Assembly: GCA_003255025.1 (NCBI GenBank)
Contig: QANY01002375.1
Coordinates: 372,001 to 436,000 of the forward strand
Source of the DNA: Datisca glomerata
Lineage: Eukaryota > Streptophyta > Magnoliopsida > Cucurbitales > Datiscaceae
Direction: 5' to 3'
DNA: 64,000 nucleotides
Shown here: piece after piece, positions 26,990 to 38,942 of the stretch
Position numbering within the stretch: the first letter of the stretch is position 1
How the letters are laid out: each line of letters opens with the position of its first letter
The notes under the pieces: generated by a model
The model's database searches: none
The model's input: the letters and a program-made list of their open reading frames with translations, nothing else
Told to the model about the DNA's origin: nothing
Made by a program: the position numbers and the translations under genes

Positions 26990-29562
26990 GTTTTTGGAAG
27001 TTTTTTGTCTTATACAGATATGTCTGAAATTCATATATTGGTGGTATACGGTGGTGAATGGGAGAAAATGGTGCGTCATTCATTTTTAATGGTACGGTAA
27101 GCTCACCGTTAGACATACCATCAAGTTGTACTTACCAAGAGTTATCTAGTATCATATCTGATGAAATAAATGTTGATCCACAAAGTACAATATTTTAATG
27201 AAGTTTTTATACAAGACTCATGTGCCCTCCCCACCTGCTGAAATTTTAATGGCCACGTGAGGTTTTTCATTGTCGAGAATAGTTCTGAAGCATTTCGTAC
27301 TCCTTTATATGTCACTTTCAAACCCAAACCTATGACAATTGTTGATAATCTTACATGTACAAGTCAAAGTCGGGTTCATGAAACAACTCTCTCATAACAA
27401 GATCTTTATGGTCACATTCCATGTTTTATGGGTAAAATAAGTCGGTTCGTGAAACGACTCTCTCGCAGCGTTATGGTCACATTCCATGTTTTCTAGGTGA
27501 AACAATGGTTGATAGTGATGAAAACAATGATAATGACAATTTCCATGCAGGGGAGTATTATTGTGGGAGATATGATGATGATGATTGTCAACAAGATGTT
27601 AATGATGATGAACTTGAACATCCTGACAGTGATGGTGGTCTTGATATTTCTGTTGATGATGATCTTGATTTTCGGCTATATGAAGAAGTAATTCGGGATG
27701 ACCCCTCTACCTTACCAGATTTGAATAGAAGACCAGAGGCTAATGCACATCCTTCATTAATGCAAGTAACACTGCATCTTCATCACGACCATCTTATAAT
27801 GCTCTGAGATTATCACAACTAGAGGATTACGAGTATGTAAGTGTCTCAGATATGTTAGATACAAAAGAACTCTACCAAGATAAAAAAGAGCTTAAAAGAA
27901 TTGTTGGACTCTTGGCAATCCGTCAAAACTTTGAGTTTAAAGTTTTCAAATCCACGCCGATATTGTTGGTGATTGTTTGTGCTGAGAAAACATGTTCACG
28001 GAAGTTATGAGCTATTAGGTGTGATTTTTAGAGTACTTTAAAATAACAAAGTTCATAAATACTCATACGTGCTCTTTTGACATCTTACAATACGATTATC
28101 GTCAAGCAACAAGCTTATTGGCCGGTCATTGCATAAAGTCAAAATACACCGGTGTTGGATGGATTTCTAGGCCGAAAGATATCATCAAAGATATTGGTAA
28201 GGATTATGGCATCAATATAAGCTATGACAAAGCTTGGAGGGCTAGGGAAGTTGCATTGGCTCTAGTTTGAGGTTCACCTGAAAGTTCATATATGAGGCTC
28301 TCATTCTACTGTCACATGTTAAAGGTGAAGAATCCAGGTACTGTTACTCATATAGAGACTAATGAACATAACCATTTCAAATACTTCTTCTATCGATTGG
28401 AGCCTCGATTCATGGATTTCTTAATTATATATGTCCCGTAATTGTTGTCGATGGAACATCATTAAAAGCAAAGTATAGCGGAAATGTTCATTGCAACTTC
28501 TAAAGATGGGCATAACTAAGTATATCCACTTACTTTTGGGATCGCTGACTCTAAAAATAATGCATCGTGGGAATGGTTCTTTAATAAGTTACAAGGGGTT
28601 ATTGGAGACTTGGATGACTTGGTATTTATGTCAGACAAAAATGAAAGTATAGAAAAGGTATACTGACTGTCTTCCCAAAATCATTTGATGGAGCTTGCAT
28701 ATACCATATGGGAATGAATATAAAATCAACGTTCAAAACTAGCAACATCATTCCTTTATTTTTCAAAGCAGCCAAGGCCTATCATGTATCAGAATTTGAG
28801 GCATACATGGCTATCATAAACCAAGATCATCCAGGTATCGGAAACTATATTGAGACAGTCAGATTTGATAGATGGGCTCATTCTCATTGTGGTGGTAGAC
28901 GCTATAACATAATGATTACCAACATCGTTGAATGCATGAATAACATACTAAAGGATGCTAGAGCTTTCCCAATAACAAGTTTAATAGAACATCTACGTGA
29001 TTTGGTGCAACGGTGGTATTATCAACGTCGGACAACTGTTTGTAAGATGCACACACAGATGCCCAAATGGTGTGAGAATGAGCTTCAAAAGAATCATGAT
29101 ACTTCACATAGACTTTCAGTGGCTTCCTTATATATTCACGAGTTTCGTGTAAGTATTGGGGATAGAGAGCATGTTGTGAACTTGCATAAAAAACATGCAC
29201 ATGTCGCAAATTTGATCTAGACCAATATCCTTGTGCACATCTGACAACACAACATATCTGCTTACAGTTATGCTCGAAGTATTATGAGGATGAGGCACTA
29301 GTGACAGCTTACTCAAAAACAATTCACCCCCTTGGAGATCCTGCAGACCGGAGTATCGGTGATGAGGTGAGAGAAAGATTTGTCTTGCCCCCTATGATGA
29401 GGCGGTCTAGTGGGAGGCTCAGGGTAAACAGAACACCGTCTAGAGGTGAGGATGTACAACCAAATAAATGTAGTCAATCTGGGTCACGAGGGCACAATAG
29501 ACAGACATGCAAACATCATATCCTCCTTCACATGCGTGATGAATCACAACCAGGCACATAAG
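26990..29562 (+). pseudogene. Mutator-like (MULE) transposase, mudrA type, decayed
   Basis: Reading left to right: an N-terminal plant mobile-domain segment at about 27030-27110 (GGEWEK), an acidic linker with a PDLNRRPEA motif (27505-27750), a DNA-binding/FAR1-like part (28040-28240), the DDE transposase core (28430-28960), a SWIM-type zinc finger trace (29215-29330) and a C-terminal zinc knuckle (29470-29510, second Cys replaced by Ser). Candidate catalytic acids are D in VVDGT (about 28450), D in MSDKNES (about 28633) and E in VECMN (about 28930). Frameshifts and stops occur at about 28010, 28270 and 28665, so only a 170-codon piece (28708-29220) is open. It acts, or acted, as the cut-and-paste transposase. 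The convergent Ulp1-like gene beyond the viral insert probably belongs to the same element. Confidence 0.8.
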
Positions 29563-29729
29563 CTTGTATGTATACTATTAAAATTTTGTATGTATTTTAT
29601 CAATCTATTTTTTATGTATATTGTATGAATTTTTTATAGATATTGTATATATATTTATACATCTAAGCAGTTATTTATTTTGGTTAATAAGCAAACTAAT
29701 GTAAATTGCATATATTCGATGACTATTCG

Positions 29730-30558
29730 ATGGGTTTAAGTAGTGGTTTGATTCAAGTAGTCACATTGTCTCTGGATAAATCATTGCAAGAGACAAAAAT
29801 GACTATTTGAATGGATCAAGTAGTATTTCTTACTACTTAAATGGTTCAAGTAGTATTTTTAACTACTTGAAGGGTTCAAGTAGTCAACTTGATGGGTTTA
29901 AGTAGTGGTTTGATTCAAGTAGTCACATTGTCTCTGGATAAATCATTGCAAGAGACAAAAATGACTATTTGAATGAATCATGTAGTATTTCTTACTACTT
30001 GAATGGTTCAAGTAGTATTTTTGACTACTTGAAGGGTTCAAGTAGTAATCTTTGACTACTTGAACCCTTCAAGTAGTCATATTGTTTGTTGCCCTCAGTT
30101 TATACAAAGTGCATGTAACTACTTGAAGCGTTCAAGTAATATTTATTTACTACTTGAAAGGTTCAAGTAGTATTTTTTTTGCTACTTGAAGGGTTCAAGT
30201 AGTCATATTATTTGGTGTTGTCAGTTTATACAGAGAGGATGTAACTACTTGAAGGGTTCAAGTAGTCAAAAAATACTACTTGAACCCTTCAAGTAGTCAT
30301 ATTATTTGTTGCCGTCAGTTTATACAGAGAGCATGTGACTACTTGAAGGGTTCAAGTAGTCAAAGAACACTACTTAAACCCTTTAAGTAGTCATATTGTT
30401 TGTTACCGTCAGTTTATACAGAGAGCATGTGACTACTTGAAGTGTTCAAATAGTCAAAAAATACTACTTGAACCCTTCAAGTAGTCATATTGTTTGTTAC
30501 CCTCAATTTATACAGAGAACATGTAACTACTTGAAGGGTTCAAGTAGTAAATACTAAT
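29730..30558. repeat. Right array of 23-bp palindromes with about 113-bp higher-order units
   Basis: The same ACTACTTGAA...TTCAAGTAGT palindrome as the left array. From about 30170 a larger unit repeats: a GGG-centred palindrome, the spacer CAAAAAATA, a CCC-centred palindrome, then CATATTGTTTGTTGCCGTCA and TTTATACAGAGAGCATGT. The GGG and CCC forms are exact reverse complements, so neighbouring units can also pair with each other as 23-bp stems. Confidence 0.9.
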
Positions 30559-30564
30559 TTATTG

Positions 30565-31125
30565 TAGTCAATAAACTCTGTTTGTGTAAGTCTTTAATCT
30601 TACACCATAATACAGTAACTATTTTTACTATTTATTAATACAGTTTTTACTGTTTATCTGCTTGCCTCTCAATACCCCCTCTTGAATACTGTTCAATTCC
30701 GCGCCTTTTGGTATCAAAGCCAAACTTGGTGGGGATAATTACTGTTCATTAACTGTTTCTACTTCAATATCTGCTTAATTATACTGTTCACCGCCTTTTA
30801 TGACTGGTTATTGATAATATTGTTTACTTATTTGCTTACATGAATAATTGCTTATATATAATCTTACTCTCCGCCCAAGTGGCTGGTTATTCTTATAATT
30901 GATTATTTCTCTGTATTATTTGTTTGTCTAATCTGTGAATCTGTTTATCAGAGGCTGATGTATCAGCTTCTATTTGGTTAGCTTCAGGGACCTAGGTAAG
31001 ACCTCTTAGATACATAAATCTCGAGGGTAGGGTGGTTGTAGAGATGAAAGGGAGAAGAGTGAAGCCTAATAGGAGGTTGTAGAAGTCACCACAAGGTTAG
31101 TAACAAACAGTATAATATGAAATTC
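30565..31125 (+). mobile_element. Inverted fragment of the viral intergenic region and leader
   Basis: This + strand piece is the reverse complement of sequence elsewhere in the insert. 30565-30708 matches 31126-31285, and 30709-31125 matches 38526-38942. It carries a primer site TGGTATCAAAGC at 30709-30720. At 31125/31126 it joins head-to-head to the - strand copy exactly where that copy would enter its own primer site. Confidence 0.85.
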
Positions 31126-32062
31126 AAAAGGCGCGAAATTGAACAATATTCAAGAGGAGGTATTGGGAGGCAAGAAGAGAAACAGTAAAAACTATATTAA
31201 TAAATAGTAAAAACAGTTACTGTATTATGGTGTAAGATTAAAGACTTACACAAACAGAGTTTATTGGCAACAATAAATTAGTGCTCCCGCTCACTAATTT
31301 ACATTGAAGAAGAGATTTACAAAAGAGGAGTAGAAGAAGAAACATTTGTTTCACAAAACAGGTTTTAGCTCTCAAATAGTAAGAGTTGTAAAACGAGTTC
31401 TGATTCACAAATGGGAGAGACTACCTATTTATAGCTAAGAAAAGTAGAGTTCACCGGAAACCCATCACTTACCTGAACTATTCTATTCTACAAAAGTAAA
31501 AACATTTTACATTTCTACTTTTTTCTACTTTTGACTACGAATAGTAAAAAGCTTGAATAGTTGCATAATTATTTGACAACTTAGTACAATAATTACAGAA
31601 GAAGATAAAAATGTAAAAGACCCTCGATAATTGTTATCTCGGTCTTCGTGTCTTCATAATTACTCTATCATGATTGTTTGTGGTTGAAATGTCATTGAGA
31701 CTATTGCACATTGGATCCCTTGATAATTGCTATCTCGGTGTTTGTGCCTTCATCCTTGGAGGTCATTGTTGTTGTTTTTGAAAGCCATTGATACTGTGTA
31801 CTTTGGTCCTTGACAATTGTTGTTTTGGCCTTTTGTGTTTATGATTATTGATTATTGTTTTTCTTGGAGATCATCATGACCGTTGCATTGGGTCAAGGTG
31901 CCATAATGAATCATCAAATACCTTTATTCAAACATTGGTAGTCTGCCAAAGACAAATTCTCTACTTATTTCATCTGAATTATTATTGAGATCATCATTAT
32001 TGGATGGGTCCTTCAATTGCTGAAGAGTTGCTTTCCTCGATTCATTTTGTTTAGGAACTTAA
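31126..32062 (-). promoter_or_regulatory. Viral intergenic region, copy 1, with pregenomic promoter
   Basis: Non-coding region between the C-terminal segment and the primer site. A TATA-like CTATAAATAG lies on the - strand at 31434-31425, about 300 bases before the expected primer site, the arrangement of a caulimovirid pregenomic RNA promoter. It is about 80-90% alike by eye to copy 2 (39180-39990). Confidence 0.65.
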
Positions 32063-32705
32063 TTATGGAGGTGATTCAGAGTCAGATTCAATATTTTTCT
32101 CCAAAAGGAGAAGTATTTCTTGGAGTAATTTTTTCTTTAATTTAGACTTTGGAGTTGTGTCCCTTGATTTATCCTTTGGAAAGGGTTTGCATTTGGACTT
32201 TGATTTAGGTTTGGAAGAATTTGGATTAGATATTTTTATTTGTGGAGCTAGGTCAATGGGCTCATTAATTTTTAATGGAGCTTGGATGAAAGGATTTTCT
32301 AGTCTCATATTGGGATGAATACTTGTAAATTCATAATTAATGGATGCAATAATTTTCTGGGTATTCAATTCATCTCACTATTTAACATAATATTCTCTGG
32401 TGAAAAATAAGGTGTCATTTCAAAATCCAAAGTATTTTGTATTTTATTGAAAAATAAAGTATTTGCGGAAATAAAATCTCAATTGGTGAGGGCTTGTAAA
32501 CCTTTAGAAATAAATTGAAACATTGTTGTAAATCAATTGAAAAAAGTTCTAAGGTAAAACCATGAATGGACCACCATTTTAAGAACCAGCTTGGTAATTT
32601 GATTTTGAAATTCTTGTCAAAATTTAAAAACCAAAAGGGAGAGAAATTACTATTTTGATGCAAGAAAATATTGTGCCATGCATCAATGTAGTCAAAATAA
32701 TTATA
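32063..32705 (-). pseudogene. C-terminal segment downstream of the viral AlkB domain, copy 1
   Basis: Two short open frames (32663-32415 and 32368-32063) continue the AlkB frame in the same order as in copy 2 (40330-40000). The second is rich in Lys/Ser/Pro (KPKSKSKCKPFPKD) and ends with an acidic tail. I do not recognise a domain; it may be a terminal basic/acidic tail of the polyprotein. Confidence 0.5.
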
Positions 32706-33827
32706 TTATTTTCTATCTAAAATTATTTTGAAACTTGAAGGATGGATTTTCCAATCCTCCATAGTTATGATTATGAGAATAGAGAAAAAATGGTAAATGA
32801 TTCTTTCTTCAGAATTTCTAATCGGGCTAATTTTTATGGATTCTGTTTCTAAGAGAATGTTTCTATAGAAACTAAGGTTTTTATTATTATGTCCAGAGAC
32901 ATAGTGGAATTTAGGAATTAAATGAGCTTTGGCAATTTGAGTAAGATCATTCAAATGAGCAAATGGAAGCTCAATATGAACGAGATTTTCACTGGCCATT
33001 TTTTGAAAATCAAATGATGAAGTCTTGTATTTTGAAATTAATTGGGCGTTGAAGGACATTGGGAATGGGTCAAATTGGCTGGCTGATTGATGATTTAGTC
33101 CATTGGACCCAAGTGTTGTTGATTGGGCTTGGTTAGGAGTAGAAGACTCCTCTTTGATTTGAGCCTTAATGGCCAATTGTTGAGTCAAAGACTCTTCTAT
33201 TATCGAGTCATTCATCATTTTCACATGATTTCTGAACGTAATGCTGATTCTTTCAGTTAAGAATTCTACTGCATGCCTATGACTCTTTTGAAATCCGCCA
33301 GACATGATGAAGAATGTTCCTTCAGGAATCAGAAATTCTTCTATTGTTTTATTTGGAAATTCAATTTTAAATACTGCATGTCCCAAAAGGTTTATGGTTA
33401 AAATTTTACTGTCATCATAACAGATTTTATTATCTTTATGAAAACCTATTTTTTCACTTTTTTCATACCACTGAATTAATGCTGCATTGAAGTTATCCTT
33501 TAATCCAACATCTTCTAAAAGTTCATCCAATTCATTAATCCAGTCATTTCTTGGATATTCAAATCCATTATGACCATAATTAATAAATGGGAATTTTGAA
33601 CAAAAGGCGGCTATTCTGCCATTAAGTTTTTTGATTTTAAAAGAATTTTTACTAAGTATTCTGGGTTCTACCTTTCCATTTTCTAGTTGGTCGATATTCT
33701 CAAGTTCCTCCATTGTTGAATCTTGGAATGATTTTCTGCATATAGTTATAAGAAAGAAGGTTAGAAATTGGATTAATAAATTGGACATTGAGGTTAAAAG
33801 TATTGAGAATGGGTTGCTACCTGGCAA
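32706..33827 (-). CDS. AlkB-like 2-oxoglutarate/Fe(II) dioxygenase domain in the viral insert, copy 1 (open)
   Basis: A 373-codon open frame. Residues 1-38 appear to be the tail of RNase H, because copy 2 has the same lead-in. Residues about 70-200 form an AlkB domain: IQWYEKSEKIGFHKD supplies the iron-binding H130 and D132, SHRHAVEF supplies H185, and ERISITFR supplies the 2-oxoglutarate-binding R193 and R199. AlkB enzymes oxidatively remove methyl groups from nucleic-acid bases; in plant RNA viruses such domains are thought to reverse host methylation of viral RNA. Residues 200-373 are a Ser/Thr/Gln-rich linker and an unassigned domain. The frame is open, and all expected catalytic residues are present despite the decay around it. 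Expression is unknown. A captured host ALKBH gene is less likely because copy 2 has the same domain in the same place. Confidence 0.75.
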   Translation of the reverse strand: MPGSNPFSILLTSMSNLLIQFLTFFLITICRKSFQDSTMEELENIDQLENGKVEPRILSKNSFKIKKLNGRIAAFCSKFPFINYGHNGFEYPRNDWINELDELLEDVGLKDNFNAALIQWYEKSEKIGFHKDNKICYDDSKILTINLLGHAVFKIEFPNKTIEEFLIPEGTFFIMSGGFQKSHRHAVEFLTERISITFRNHVKMMNDSIIEESLTQQLAIKAQIKEESSTPNQAQSTTLGSNGLNHQSASQFDPFPMSFNAQLISKYKTSSFDFQKMASENLVHIELPFAHLNDLTQIAKAHLIPKFHYVSGHNNKNLSFYRNILLETESIKISPIRNSEERIIYHFFSILIIITMEDWKIHPSSFKIILDRK

Positions 33828-34260
33828 GAATTTGTTTGGGAGTAATATTTTTAAAATATATTCTACAGATTTGCAGTTAATTTTTAAAAGAAATTTTTGA
33901 ATTAAGGCAAATTCTATGATTTGATTAATGAAATAATAAACTTGAAGTCCTGTAATCTATTTTGAGATAGTTTGGTTCTACTATCTTGTTTTTCTATCCT
34001 GGCAGATAATTTAGAGCGGATCCAATATTGTTTCATATATTCATAATTATGAACAATCAAGAAACTTATCCAGTATTGTTTAATAAGAATGCAGACAATC
34101 AGGAAATCAATAATTTGATTACAGTTTTTATTTATTATTCTCTGAATTTTGTTAGGAGCGAATGGCATTATTTTACAATGATCAAATATAATTTTGTATT
34201 GCTTAATCTTATTTGTATGGTTTTACCTATATCTAGTTTCTATGCTTAATATACCAGTAC
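33828..34260 (-). pseudogene. Decayed RT and RNase H remnant of the virus, copy 1
   Basis: Only traces remain. 34170-34080 (- strand) resembles the region before the RT active site. 33930-33800 resembles the RNase H tail and matches copy 2 at 41790-41680. The canonical RT core with its YxDD box is absent, so a large internal deletion lies here and this copy could not replicate. Confidence 0.55.
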
Positions 34261-34385
34261 TTCTAAGTCTGTTGATTAAGTCTTTTTTGTTTGAATATTT
34301 TGTCCATCTTATAATATTCTTAAGAGGCTCATATTTAATTTTCAAACGATGAATTTTTCGTTTAAAGAATTTAATTTTTCTTAAT

Positions 34386-34975
34386 TTAATTTTTTCTTGT
34401 AAAAATCCTAATGGTTTCTTTTTGCAAGAGATTATATTTATGGATTTGAAAATAGAATTTTGTTTTAAATTTTTTTAAATTCTCATTGTGGGGAAAATAA
34501 AGAAATTTGAATTTAACCGGTTCATCTATGAGATAAGTAATTATCTCATCATACTTTGTTGTGAAAGGATATAACAAAAAGATGAATAGTAAACCCAAAA
34601 TTATTTTATCCGTCATATTTTTTACTAAGACAAATGATATTTTAAAACATATATTATCATGAAAATATGAACTTTGGAGATTTCATAATTAATATGCATT
34701 CGGGTACCATTGGCAGAAGACAGAGAATCTTTCATCTTCTTAAAGTACTTCGAAGGAACTAGTCATTCCCGTATACAATTCAAATCTGCTCCTGAATTTA
34801 TAAGAGTCATTGCTGTAAAATCAAAATCTTGAATAATTATTCTAACCATTATGTGCCATTTTTTTATTTTTATGTGATTGAGGATTTGGATGAAATGTTC
34901 ATCACTGTCTTGACAGTTTATTGGTTCTTCAACATTATTATCAGAAATTAGTAATTTACTAGGTTCACCTATTTC
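34386..34975 (-). pseudogene. Aspartic protease region of the viral polyprotein, broken
   Basis: On the - strand near 34800 the sequence reads MTLINSGADLNCI, the active-site D-S/T-G type motif with the catalytic Asp changed to Asn. Downstream, KIILGLLFIFLLYPF is the flap/ILG part (34616-34560). Stops interrupt the frame. This enzyme normally cleaves the caulimovirid polyprotein. Confidence 0.65.
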
Positions 34976-35874
34976 TTATTTGTTAATTAGATTTTCTATT
35001 TTTAAAAGATTCAATTCTTCTTTTATTTCATTGTTTGAATTCTTCAAATCTTTTATTTCAATTTTAATATCTTTAAATTTTTTTTGAAGTTCCTGTAAGG
35101 TAACTTCCTTTTCTTTTCCTTTTATCTTATTGAATTTTTCAAGGGTCTGTGAAAGACTTGCAGTATTATTATTATTAGACTTCGTACTTTCTTTCTTTAG
35201 AACTATTTTCTTAAGTCTTTCAAGGTATTCTTGTTTTAATTCAGGATTTTCAATTTTGCAACTTAATTCTAACAAGAGGGTTTCTTATTCTTCATTTTTA
35301 TTTAGGATATTGATTTTTTGACAACAACTAACCCTACAGCCCATAGTGATGTTAGGAGAATCACTGTCAAAACTTGAGGATTCAGTTTCAGAGGATTCAG
35401 GGGTTTCATAATCTCCTAAATCTTCACTATTACTGTCATAATAATCTATTGTTTCTAAGATTCTAAACAATTCATGTTTATCTTCTTCAGAAATTTTTAA
35501 TTGGTTAATTTTATTCTTGACTTGACAAGTATTTGAAAGGTGACCTTTCTGACCACATTTGAAATACATAATATTAGTCTTATCAAATTTTTTATTAAAC
35601 CTTTTTCTTGAATAATTTTTATTCCTAGAATAGTTTTTATTCTTAGAAAAGTTTTGATCAAATTTTTATTCTTATGTTTGTGGTAATTTTTTCTATAGGG
35701 CTTATGAGATTTTCTAGGGTTTAAATGAGAATGTATTCTATTCTTCTGAGAATGGGCAATAGAGGGTAAACCGTATTGCTCACAGAAATTACCTAACTCA
35801 TATTTAACAGTTTTACTTTCTTTTTTAATTTGTTTGTCGATTTTCATATCAACACACATTTTTAATCCTTCTTT
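34976..35874 (-). pseudogene. Coat-protein C-terminal part: basic region, zinc knuckle, acidic and coiled-coil tail
   Basis: 35859-35497 is Lys/Arg/His-rich. 35569-35510 holds a complete CCHC knuckle, CGQKGHLSNTC, preceded by CF/YFK. An acidic Ser-rich stretch follows, then 35275-34976 is predicted coiled coil (LQELQKKFKDIKIEIKDL). Order and motif match the nucleic-acid-binding end of a caulimovirid coat protein. The parts are in different frames. Confidence 0.7.
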
Positions 35875-37347
35875 TTATATTATAGTAATTATGGTTCCAT
35901 GGGTTAGACTATCATAGTCTATATTTCCTAGGTCATTACTAAGGACTGTCCTTATTTTATGGGCAGAAAGGTTGGATAATCCATTAATAAATTTTTCTTT
36001 CCAAAAGGGTTGATTACTATCATCCCTTGACATTACTCTGGATAAGAATATATTCTTATACAAATTAAAATCACTTAATGTTGGACACCTAAGATTTGTT
36101 AATTGATCATGTATTCGCGAAGTAATATTACTTGGCGTACTAATAAAGTGTTCAATTATTGTGTAAAGGAGCATATTTATACCATCAGGTATTGTTTCCT
36201 GATTTTCTCCAATAATTGAGTTTCCTTCAGCATCAATCTTAACTGCTGAGAGGATGACAATTTCAGATTCATGTGTGAGATTCTTTTCCCACCAGGAATG
36301 AAGCATTCCTGTGAATTCTATGACTAGAAGATTTATTACTTCTTCATGAAGTAAATTATTAGAGGTAATGTAGCTATTAGCTACCATTGCCATGTGTTGT
36401 AATCTATTGAGTACTTCCTATTCAGAAAGACCATCAATATTCCACTCATATAATTTTTCTGCAGAAACAGAAAATTGATTAATAAGAGATGATTCAGTAA
36501 TTTGAATATCATGAGGCATGAGCTTCTTATGTCATTTTCTTTCTAATTTATTAATTTCTAACTTTTTGAATGTTTTTTCAATATTGTTAATATTTGAAAA
36601 TTCATCTATTGCAGATGATTCATAAGTTGATTCTGACCTATGACTATCTGAGTCAGTATTATCGTCTTGGTTAATTACTTTTAATTCTTGAAATATTTCA
36701 TCAATTGTTTCAGTCTTAGAATCTAAACTATTGTCTTGGTTAACAACCTTAACAGAGGAAGATGACTTAGTAGATTCATTTTTTAATTCCTGAATCATTT
36801 TATCAATTTTTTTATTAATTGGAATAATTTTTAAAGTGGTTTTATCTGAAAGATTTATTAAGGGTTTTTCTTTCAGGGTTTCACTAGGCTTAGGTTCATT
36901 GAGAACATCAACCTTAGTTTCAATTTTGTCTAACTGTTTTCCTATTGTAATTAGACTCTGGTTAGTATAGTTGAGTTGTTCAACTTCTTTTTTGTTTGGT
37001 TTTTCTTCCTTTGTAATTTTGAAAAGAGAAGCAGTGATTAAAGAATTTTTATGATTAATCATAATTTTCTCAAGAGGAGGATGACTAGTAGAAACTACAC
37101 TAGATTCTTCCTTAACCCATTTATATTTTGAAATTACTTTGATATTTCTTTTGTAAATATCTTCAATATAATCTAAGAAAAATATATCAATTTTAAATTC
37201 TTGCATGAATGTCTTCCATTCAGCAAGTATGACTTTTCTTTGATCCATATCATACGAATCTTTGAACCTATTACGTCTATCTAAATTTTTTGGGTCATTA
37301 TTGTGTTGGGCCTGACCTTCCCAATCCGGATTATATTCTTGACTCAA
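35875..37347 (-). pseudogene. Coat protein (gag-like) N-terminal and core region
   Basis: A 271-codon frame (37347-36532) starting MSQEYNPDWEGQ, with an acidic, Ser-rich tail, is followed after a break by a 172-codon core frame (36393-35875). The core contains LRCPTLSDFNLYKNIFLSRV and QPFWKEKFINGL, a capsid-like stretch recurring in endogenous caulimovirids. The upstream frame may also include the end of the movement-protein region. Confidence 0.65.
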
Positions 37348-37399
37348 GGTTCCTATATTCAGAACTAAGAGTTGAGGATTGACAGAATTAAGGCTTCCT

Positions 37400-38495
37400 T
37401 GGAAATCTGATCCAGTGGGTGCTTCAGTTTCATCAGATTGTTCAGACTTATGATCAAAGACTGGCTGACTAACTTGATAACTTGTGGCTATATCTTTAAG
37501 TTTTAAATTTTTAATTTGTAATTTCTTTAATTCATGTTCTAAGTGTTGAATCCTAATACTTTGATTATTACCAATGGATGATTCAGAAAAAGAATTTCTA
37601 GGGGTACTAGACTTGCTATACTTTCTAATTTGTGGACTAGAAGATGATTGAAAGTTAATTTTTTATAGTACCATCCATGTACTTCTGGATGTAATCTACA
37701 TCTTCAATTGGTCTTTGAATTTGGGTCAGTTGACTTTCATTAGTTAAAAGCCAATTTGTTGGTAAATTAATTTCATTCTATCTAATTATTTTAGGAACTC
37801 TAATATTTGCATTACTTTGACTAGATTGTATTAATAGGGTTTGATTCTTTGAACTCCTATTGATGGCTTGGAAGTTCATATTTGTTTTGGTTACTTTGTA
37901 ATGTATTCTAAAAATTAAAGCTAGAGGTTAGGTACCTTCTAAGACCTAGTAACCACTAGTTTTAATATTTAAAGTCAATGATTTTAAAATATGAGGATCT
38001 GCTAAACTAACAGACAGATCAGAAAAATAATTAAAATGAATTGGACCATTACAAAGTGAAGATTCAATTAAACCTAATATACTATCATTAAAATTTGTAA
38101 ATCTTTCATCTCGCAAGGCTAATAAAATAGAGGTATTTAGGCCTCTTCTCGTGAGTGATTTTATTCCAATCTGGACTAAACCAAAATGAAGGAAATTATA
38201 TCCTTCTTGAATATGATGCTTTATTGCATCAGAGGAAAGTAATTGACATGTTTCATGCTCTTTTCCAAGAGCATATAATTTTTCAATTGTTTTTACATGA
38301 TGCTGAGGCTTGAAAGAAGCAACATACCATGTTGATTTATAAATATTTTTATTGGGAATTTTAGGTATATTTCATACCCTATGATCTACTTGATCATCTG
38401 TTAATTCTATGTGTTCATCATTTATTATGTCAGGTATTGAGGTTATTGTTTACCTATTAATACTAGAAGAATTACTCTTAAATAATCTACTCATT
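37400..38495 (-). pseudogene. 30K-type movement protein region, interrupted
   Basis: From the ATG at 38495 (- strand, MSRLFKSN) the sequence reads through a movement-protein-like core at 38180-37900 (RRGLNTSILLALRDERF, then LCNGPIHFNYFSDLSVSL). Several in-frame stops occur (for example about 38450, 38370, 37950 and 37930). This protein class moves virus between cells through plasmodesmata; this copy is dead. Confidence 0.65.
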
Positions 38496-38942
38496 GCTCA
38501 ATTAACTAAATTATTCTTATTATTGAGAATTTCATATTGTATTGTTTGTTACTAATCTTGTGGTGACTTCTACAACCCCCTATTAGGCTTCACTCTTCTC
38601 CCTTTCGCCTGTATAACCACCCTACCCTCGGAATTTACGTATCTAAGAGGTTTTATCTAGGTCCCTGAAGCTAACCAAATAGAAGCTGATACGTCAGCCT
38701 CTGATAAACAGATTCATAGATTAGGTAAACAAATAATACAGAGAAATAATCAATTGTAAGAATAACCAGCCACTTGGGCGGAGAGTAAGATTAGATATAA
38801 GCAATTATTCATGTAAACAAATAAGTAAACAATGTTATCAATAAACAGTCATAATAGGTGGTGAACAGTTTAATTAAGCAGATATTGAAATAGAAACAGT
38901 TAATGAACAATAATTATCCCCACCAGGTTTGGCTCTGATACA
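38496..38942 (-). promoter_or_regulatory. Viral leader with tRNA-Met primer site
   Basis: Starts on the - strand with TGTATCAGAGCC at 38942-38931, one base off the standard initiator tRNA-Met primer motif. It runs about 435 bases to the movement-protein ATG with no long frame. It matches the inverted fragment at 30709-31125. Confidence 0.7.

Noticed and set aside
26329..30558. CRISPR-like array of short repeats
   Set aside because: Repeats are self-complementary, spacing is irregular, spacers are themselves repeated, and the setting is plant nuclear DNA with a MULE.
30709..30720. Part of a tRNA gene
   Set aside because: Only the primer-site motif is present, with no cloverleaf; it recurs next to LTRs and in the viral leader.
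32706..33827. Host ALKBH gene
   Set aside because: No introns or host-type N-terminus, and the same domain stands in the same place in the second viral copy, next to viral RNase H traces.
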